Shown piece after piece: positions 57,709 to 64,000 of a stretch of 64,000 bases of DNA. This stretch comes from Orientallactaga sibirica (Eukaryota > Chordata > Mammalia > Rodentia > Dipodidae). The notes under the pieces are model-generated. The model saw nothing but the letters and a program-made list of their open reading frames with translations. It ran no database searches and was not told where the DNA came from. The stretch spans positions 10,404,501-10,468,500 of the forward strand of contig JAEOAD010000048.1 of the NCBI GenBank assembly GCA_036365145.1, given 5' to 3'. Position 1 is the stretch's first letter. Each line of letters opens with the position of its first letter. The position numbers and the translations under genes are program-made.

Positions 57709-58210
57709 CTAGATAAGAAACACCAATGCAGCATGGGAGTGGCTACAGAGGCAATCACATCATAGCAACATAAAGGGGAAAAATAAGACCACAGACCGTC
57801 TGTAAATACTCATTACTGGAACCAAAGGTCTAGTTTTGTAACATCTAAAATTTAGCCAAAATGGTGCCCCACTTCAAGAAGTTTTTCATGGCTCCTACAC
57901 TCTGAGTAACGTGATCAACCTTCTTTCAGATTCTTAGTTGTCAAAATTCTGTTTGTGCCTTCCTGAACCACTAACTTTATTCTGCTTTGTGTTAGGATTT
58001 TCTTACCAGCTTCTATCTCCAATTTGAATATTCACCTCATGATTACAGGAAAATCTCCATCTTTGTAACTCTATCCAGCACTGAGAACAATTTCCTTGAA
58101 TGATATTATATGTAAACCATCCATTCAACAATTATCATATTTTTGCTTTTAAGGTAATATAGCGGAAATAAGACACAAATAGACTCCCTGCAAATTTGTC
58201 TCATTTGCTT
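57709..58210. other. PDS5B: Unique intron, no recognised feature
   Basis: About 500 bases with no assignable repeat or exon-like frame. Confidence 0.5.
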
Positions 58211-58404
58211 TTTTTTTTATTTTTTAAAATATTTTTATTTATTTGCTAGCATTAAGAGAAAGAAAAGCTGAGTGTGGTTTAATCCCAGCACTCAGGAGGC
58301 AGAGGTAGGAGGATTGCCATGAGTTTGAGGCCACCCTGAGACTACATAGTAAATTTCAGGTCAGCCTAGCCTACAGCAAGACCTTGAAAAAAAAAAAGAG
58401 AGAG

Positions 58405-58438
<34 letters not shown>

Positions 58439-58450
58439 TGTGTGTGTGTA
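58211..58450. mobile_element. B1 inserted in a reverse B2 tail, with (GA)n
   Basis: A T/A-rich reverse B2 tail starts at about 58211. A plus B1 lies at about 58266-58400, followed by (GA)n at 58400-58437 and a short (GT)n. The rest of the reverse B2 is not recognisable. Confidence 0.6.
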
Positions 58451-58639
58451 TTCAGTGTGCAACCATCACTGCAGTCTGACTTTGGAACATTTTTTCTCCT
58501 GTTAGAAGTCTCAGAGCTGCTAGGTGTTGCTTGCCTTTACTCCTTACCTCATTGGTTTTTGGTATGAGCCAGGACAAATGTTAGTTCAGCTTGGGGCCTA
58601 ATGTGTAAGTACTCATTAAAAAACAACTTTTTGCAGGGA

Positions 58640-58955
58640 ACTAGGTATAGTGGCACATGCCTGTAATCCCAGCACTTGAGAGGCAAAAGCAGATGTTTGA
58701 AGCCATGTATGGCTATGTAGTGACACTGTCTCAAAACAAACCAGACAGGGCTAGAAAGATGGCTCAACGGTTAAAGCATTTGCCTACAAAGCCTAACAAC
58801 CCAAGTTTGGTTCCCCAGTACCCATGAAAAGCCAGATGCACTAAGTGTAAGTGGCACATGCATCTGGATTTTGCTTGCAGCAACAAGAGACCCTGGTGTG
58901 CTCATTGTCATATTCTCATTCCCTCCCACACCCCCTCATGTAAATAAATAAATAT
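58640..58955 (+). mobile_element. Old B1-like element and B2
   Basis: Diverged B1 at about 58640-58745 and B2 at about 58748-58955. Confidence 0.7.
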
Positions 58956-59242
58956 TTTTAAATAAATTATCTGCTATTGCCCTATTATAGATTGGGATAT
59001 TGAGGCTTGGCAAAATTGGGCAATTTACCCAAGGTGAAATGGCTAGTTCATAATGGAAACAGGGTAAAAATTCAAGCAGTCTTGACTTGTAAGTTTCTAT
59101 GAGTAACAGTCATACTCTTCGGTGTCTTCCTTAAAAAGGACCTTGCTCACTAAGCATCTTAACAAATGTTTAAATATGCTATGGGTGTTCAAGTCTTAAA
59201 TGTTAGAACTTCCAAATTCCACCTAAGACTATAAAGACCTTT

Positions 59243-59401
59243 TGTTTTTTTTTTTTTGGTTTTTCGAGGTAGGGTCTCACTCTAGTTCAGGCTGACCTGG
59301 AATTCACTATGTAGTCTCAGGGTGGCCTCGAACTCACGGCAATCCTCCTACCTCTGCCTCCCGAGTGCTGGGATTAAAGGCGTGAGCCACCACGCCCGGC
59401 T
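59243..59401 (-). mobile_element. B1 SINE with target-site duplication
   Basis: Young reverse B1 flanked by TATAAAGACCTTTT on both sides (about 59230 and 59402). Confidence 0.9.
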
Positions 59402-59611
59402 TATAAAGACCTTTTTTGAAAAGAAAAGTACTGAAGAAACAGGGAGAAAGTGCTTCAGCACTAAAAAGCTAAGGCTCCACAACACCTCAGAGAGCTATGA
59501 CCACAGTGGTAGGCATGCCTAAATGAGCCTCTCAACAGCTACACCCATTGTGACTAAATGGCCTGAGAAATGCAAGCCCCCTGAACCAATTCTATGTAAT
59601 TCTACAACAGA

Positions 59612-59846
59612 TTTCTCAACCTTGACATAATGGACATTTTGAGGGCAGACCACTTTCTGTGGTGGAAGGATGTACACACATGCATAGGACTGTTAGCAGA
59701 CTGTATGTGCGGCCTCTAACCAGTAGATGCCAATGGCAAAGCTACTCCCACTTGTAATAACAAAATGTCTCCAGACAGTTCCAAGCTTACTGAAGGCAGG
59801 AGGAATTGGGGGGCCTCTAAAATGACCACTTTGAGAACCAATGCCC
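59612..59846. mobile_element. Ancient DNA transposon, MER5A-like (hAT/Charlie)
   Basis: CTCAACCTTGACATAATGGA at the left, AGTAGATGCCAATGGCAAAG and ACAAAATGTCTCCAGACAGT in the middle and TTGAGAACCAATGCCCTAG at the right follow MER5A order almost throughout. These elements predate the radiation of placental mammals. Confidence 0.8.
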
Positions 59847-60132
59847 TAGACTAAGCATAAACATGGCAAAAGGGCTAGCCAACTGGTAAGTGAGTATGAT
59901 AAATGGAAACAGACAAGAGCATTTAAACCAATTACCTCTTAAGCCTAAGGAAAACCTTATTCCATTTTCTTTCACAAAAAGAAGCTAGAGTGAAAAAAAT
60001 ACAACAGATAGGATTAGACAGAAACAAAGTTCTTTCAGTCCTATCAACACCACAAGACTTTGGCATACATCATTATGGAAGGCCTCTAGTTCTCAGAGGA
60101 TCTACCAGAGGTACTACTAGGAATTAGGAAGG

Positions 60133-60448
60133 CTGGGCATGGTGGTGCACACCTTTAATCCCAGCACTCAGGAGACAGAGGTAGGAGGATCACCACGAGT
60201 TAGAGGTCACCCTGAAACTACATGGTGAATTCCAGGTCAGCCTGGGCTAGAGTGAAACCCTACCTCAAAAAACCAAAAAAGAATTAGGAAATAGAAGCCG
60301 GGCATGGTGGCGCACACCTTTAATCCTAGCACTGGGGAGGCAGAGAGGTAGGAGGATCACTGAGTTTGAAGCCACCCTGAGACTACATAGTGAATTCCAG
60401 GTCAGCCTGAACTAGAGTGAGACCTTGCCTTGAAAAAAAAAAAAAAAA
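60133..60448 (+). mobile_element. Two B1 SINEs
   Basis: Copies at about 60133-60282 and 60296-60448, separated by GAATTAGGAAATAGA. GAATTAGGAA also precedes the first (about 60120). Confidence 0.85.
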
Positions 60449-60533
60449 CAGAACTACAGGATGCTAAAAAGCAACTGCTCCCTTTCACTGCTTTGAAGAA
60501 AAAGGTTTCCCTTTTAAGAAGAGCTAAGGCCTT

Positions 60534-61024
60534 GGGCTGGAGAGAGAGCTTAGTGGTTAAGACACTTGCTTGAGAAGCCTAAGGACCCAGGTTCGATTAC
60601 TCAGTACCCATATAAGCCAGATACACAAGGTGGCGCTAATGTCTGGAGTTCCTTTGCAATTGCTAGAGGCCTTGCCGTACCCATTCTTTCTCTCTCTTAA
60701 AATAAATAAATAAAATAAAAAATTTTTAATTAACAAAAAAAACTAAGGCCTCAAATCAAATCTAGAGAAATTGAAATAACAAAATTCAGACTGCCACTGC
60801 CGCCAATGAATAAAGATGAAATAGAGGGGCTGGAGAGATTGCTCTGTGGTTAAAGATACTTGCTTGCAAGACCTAATGGCCTTGGTTCAATTCCCCAGTA
60901 CCCATGTAAAGCCAGATGCCCAAAGTGGTGTGTGCACCTGAAGTTTGTTTGCAATGTCAAAAGGCCCTGGCATGCACCTTCTCCACACACACACCCCCCT
61001 TGCAAATAAATAAATAGTATTTTT
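60534..61024 (+). mobile_element. Two B2 SINEs
   Basis: Copies at about 60534-60735 and 60826-61024. A remnant AACTAAGGCCT after the first matches AGCTAAGGCCTT before it. Confidence 0.8.
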
Positions 61025-61025
61025 A

Positions 61026-61174
61026 GATCCAGGTATGGTGGTGTACACTTTTGATCCCAGCACTTAGAAAGCAGAGCTATGAGGATCACTGTGAGTTCAA
61101 GGCCAGCCTGAGACTAGAGTACGTTTCAGGTCAGGTCAACCAGGGCTGGAGTGAGCCCATACCTGGAAAAATAA

Positions 61175-61223
<49 letters not shown>

Positions 61224-61771
61224 CCGGGCATGGTGGTACACGCCTTTAATCCCAGCACTCACTCAGGAGGCAGAGGTAGGAGAATCGCTGTGAGTTTGAG
61301 TCTACCCTGAGACTACATAGTGAATTTCAGGTCAGACTGGGCTAAAGTGAGACCCTACCACCAAGAAAATACACACAGACACAAATTAGGTAGCATGTAA
61401 AGGTGGGAGGAAGAAGTAGTGGGACAGTACAATCAGTGAATACAAGGTAGGGCTGGCTCCATACAAAATATATTTACTCTGGCTGCCAAATCTCCCTTCC
61501 TCTTGATGCTGCCTTTCCTCTGCTTATGTGAACACCGAGTCAAGGACTTTCAGTTCTCTCATACTGACCTCCAGTTGTTCAAAATGAGCACAACTACCAG
61601 GCGTGGTGGCATAAGCCTTTAATCCCAGCACTCGAGAGGCAGAGGTAGGAGGATTGTTGCAAATTTGAGGCCACCCATAGACTACAAAGTGAATTCCAGG
61701 TCAGCCTGGGCTACAGTAAGACCCAACCTCAAAACATAAAAAATAAATAAAAATTTAAAAAAAAAAAAAAC
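61026..61771 (+). mobile_element. Three B1 SINEs and (CA)n
   Basis: B1 at about 61026-61170 with (CA)n at 61171-61218, B1 at 61222-61383 and B1 at 61594-61771. 61384-61593 is unique. Confidence 0.8.
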
Positions 61772-61805
61772 AGTATGTGCTGCTGCAAGTTACCTCCCCA
61801 CAGTA

Positions 61806-61987
61806 AGCTTATGGGTTTTTTGTTGTTCTTGTATTTTCATGGTAGGGTCTCACTCTAGCCCAGGCTGACCTGGAATTTACTATATAATTTCAGGCTGTCC
61901 TCAAACTCAGGGCAATCCTCCTACCTCTGCCCCCTGGGTGCTAGGATTAAAGGCGTGCACCACCATCACCGCCACCATGCCTGGCCC
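61806..61987 (-). mobile_element. B1 SINE, reverse orientation
   Basis: Diverged reverse B1 with a small CACCACCATCACCGCCACCA expansion at its head. Confidence 0.78.
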
Positions 61988-62040
61988 AATAAGCCTATGA
62001 ACAAACATCTCCCCATACTCATAAAGAAATGCAAACTTAC

Positions 62041-62067
62041 GGGCTGTAGAGATGGCTCAGTGGTTAG
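62041..62067 (+). mobile_element. 27-base B2 head fragment, no tail
   Basis: GGGCTGTAGAGATGGCTCAG plus TGGTTAG is the first 27 bases of B2. It is flanked by GAAATGCAAACTTA (62026-62039) and GAAATGTGACCTTA (62068-62081), 11 of 14 identical. Confidence 0.55.
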
Positions 62068-62402
62068 GAAATGTGACCTTAAGACAAAACAAGCTTAGTA
62101 CATCAAATTGGCAAAAATAAAGAAATGAATAAAGACAAAAGGTGGCCAGACTCCTGCTGGTCAGCTCTTCCTTGTATCATTTGCTTGTACTGCCCAACAG
62201 AGTATCACTCAACTGTCCAACATCCGTTAATAAAATGCTCTTCCTTTTTCTAATTATGTTGATCTCTGTGTGGCATGGCAGTATGAAGGCCCTGGGACAT
62301 TAAAGATAAAAGTGAAATGCAGTACAATAAGACAGCTTAATACAATACTATTTCTACACATTTTTAAGTAAACTCTCTGGAACTTGTTGACAGCAAATTA
62401 AC

Positions 62403-62552
62403 TTTTTTTTTTGGGGGGAGGGTTCGAGGTAGGGTCTCACTCTGGCCCAGGCTGACCTGGAATTCACTATGTAGTCTCAGGGTGGCCTTGAACTCACCAT
62501 GATCCTCCTACCTCTGCCTCCCAAGTGCTGGGATTAAACCACACCCAGCCTC
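62403..62552 (-). mobile_element. B1 SINE, reverse orientation
   Basis: Reverse B1 missing part of its head (GGATTAAACCACACCCAGCC). 62082-62402 is unique. Confidence 0.8.
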
Positions 62553-62579
62553 AGGTTAACCCTTTGAGAGGAAGGAGAA

Positions 62580-62968
62580 CTGTAATTTTTAATTTATTTA
62601 TTTATTAGAGATAAAAAGAGGGAAAGAATAGCCGGGCGTGGTGGCCCACGCCTTTAATCCCAGCACTTGGGAGGCAGAGGTAGGAGGATTGCCGAGAGTT
62701 CGAGGCCACCCTGAGACTACATAGTGAATTCCAGGTCAGCCTGGGCCAGAGTGAGACCCTACCTCGCAAAACAAAACAAAACAAAACAAAAGGGAAAGAG
62801 AGAGAGGAAGAGTGAGAATGGGCACACCAAGGCCTTCAGCCACTGCAAACAAACTCCAGATGTGTGTGCCCCCTTGTGCATCTGGCTTATGTGGGACCTG
62901 GAGAATCGAACCGGGGTCCTTAGGCTTCACAGGCAAGCGCCTTAACAGCTAAGCCATCCCTCCAGCCC
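62580..62968. mobile_element. Reverse B2 interrupted by a forward B1
   Basis: Minus B2 (tail at 62580-62620, body at about 62800-62968) contains a plus B1 at about 62632-62794. GGGAAAGA-type text occurs on both sides of the B1. Confidence 0.85.
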
Positions 62969-63927
62969 TAGAAGGTTATTTCAGTTTTTATTTTTTAACT
63001 ACACATGTATGACTTTTTAGCTTAAAGTATACAATTCTGTAAGTACTCCATTTCTCACAACCTTAACCATCACTCTCAGCAACAACCCATCCCAGCCTGC
63101 CCCTATCTGAAGGCTAAATACTGAAATTCCTAGTAAGATCTGGGTGGTAAGGGATGTTATTTCAGGATAGGGAGCTTTCCTTTAAAATCTCTTCATTTGC
63201 TTTCCAAAAATCACCTCGGCAAAGAAAGAAGCATGGCGGGGGGGGGGGGTGTCTAACTCTACTGACTATGGTTCTCCTTTCCTCTCCATGAAAGAGCGAG
63301 ATGTGGCCACAGCAGCTCATCAGCTCAGCTGTCTTGTTAGTCTTGGCTGATGTCACTCTCCCACTGGACAACTAGCCAAGAAGACGGAAGACAACAAACA
63401 CAGCACACTCCTTTAATCAGCAACACGGATGTCACTCTGTCAGCTATGGTCACTTTGGTCTGGTTCTCCAAGCACTGTTCTATACTTCTACACATCAGGG
63501 TGCGTTGGCATTGCTTGTTGCATCATCCCTCATATGGTATGTATATGTAAGCTTAATACTTGTTCATGTTCAGTCAGCTCAGTCTTCTAAGAACAGAGGG
63601 GCAGCAGAGCAGTAGAGTACTTTTATTCCCAAAAGATACCTCAAAATAGCCTGCCTCCTGCTTCACTCAGTCTTTCCTCTACAGCCCCAAGCTGACTTCC
63701 TAAGTTTTATGCAAGATTGCTGCATACTATTAATATCAAATTAATACTGTATTTCTTAAAGTTTTCAGATTAACAGCTATAAAGTACTAAATTTATTCAT
63801 CTCATCTGAGTCTAAACAGTAATGCTGCAAATCCTGGGCTAATTAATGACAAAGGATTTTAAGATCTTTTTCAAGAATTAAGGGAAATTGTTAAAATCAG
63901 GTATTCATAAAAGAATAGGTTGAGCCA
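62969..63927. other. PDS5B: Unique intron, no recognised feature
   Basis: Nearly 1 kb without interspersed repeats except a G run at 63237-63250. No exon with consensus splice sites and no CpG island were seen. Confidence 0.5.
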
Positions 63928-64000
63928 GGTGTGGTGGCCCACACCTTTAATCCCAGCACTCGGGAGGCAGAGGTAGGAGGATTGTCGTGAGTTCGAGGCC
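63928..64000 (+). mobile_element. B1 SINE cut by the window end
   Basis: B1 head from GCCAGGTGTGGTGGCCCACA to GAGTTCGAGGCC at the last base. Confidence 0.88.

Larger units (their letters stand above)
4293..64000 (-). other. PDS5B: PDS5B intron upstream of the first coding exon (partial)
   Basis: Everything above the acceptor lacks recognisable host exons and is dominated by SINEs with LINE-1, MaLR and a few DNA-transposon fossils. The upstream exon and promoter CpG island are not in view, so the intron is at least 59.7 kb unless a short non-coding exon was missed. That this is intron 1 is inferred from the usual PDS5B layout. Confidence 0.75.

Noticed and set aside
62969..64000. Search for the PDS5B promoter, CpG island and first exon
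   Set aside because: The sequence is A/T-rich with few CpGs and ends in a B1. No promoter-like composition was seen.

Overview
The window is mammalian intronic DNA, almost certainly from a rodent. The tRNA-derived SINEs begin GGGCTGGAGAGATGGCTTAG and end in AATAAA-rich tails, which is a B2-type structure. The 7SL-derived SINEs are monomeric B1 elements. Both differ in diagnostic internal positions from the mouse and rat consensus as I know them (for example the B2 body reads GCCAGATGCACAAGGTGGCG). This points to a myodont rodent other than mouse or rat. A jerboa-like (dipodid) genome is my best guess, but I could not verify it.

The only protein-coding host sequence I can support is one exon on the minus strand at 4166-4292. 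It carries a 5' splice acceptor side, 19 nt of 5' UTR, an ATG in good Kozak context and 36 codons, then a consensus donor. The peptide ([20 protein letters not shown] onward) is the N-terminus of the cohesin regulator PDS5B. Positions 4293-64000 are therefore upstream of the first coding exon, most simply the first (5' UTR) intron, at least 59.7 kb long. Positions 1-4165 are the start of the next intron. No promoter, CpG island or further exon was seen.

The rest is layered transposon sediment. (a) 1-5260: B1/B2 elements and the exon. (b) 5281-7785: a 1.2-kb tandem duplication bounded by B1 sequence. (c) 8371-10656: an old LINE-1 ORF2 broken up by SINEs. (d) 10657-18900: SINEs, quiet unique stretches and an ancient MER2-like DNA transposon. 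(e) 18905-22600: a second tandem duplication (two full units and a stub) with a breakpoint inside an ancient MER5A-like element. (f) 23510-24315: a probable collapsed LINE-1. (g) 29400-30930: another decayed LINE-1. (h) 34131-36076: a MaLR-type LTR retrotransposon, with inverted relatives at 56706-57708 and 41255-43388; an RPS8 processed pseudogene lies at 40953-41245. (i) 45230-54722: the most informative part, an old LINE-1 split by a younger LINE-1 with an exact 14-bp target-site duplication and a probable 3' transduction. (j) 55200-64000: SINEs, unique intron and a MER5A.

No undescribed gene system is evident. The unusual content is structural: rearranged LINE-1 copies, SINE-SINE chimeras, SINE heads lacking tails, a B2 subfamily with an internal insertion, SINE-associated tandem duplications, and a strong orientation bias of SINEs against PDS5B transcription. 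Repeat boundaries were read by eye and are generally good to about 5-15 bases.
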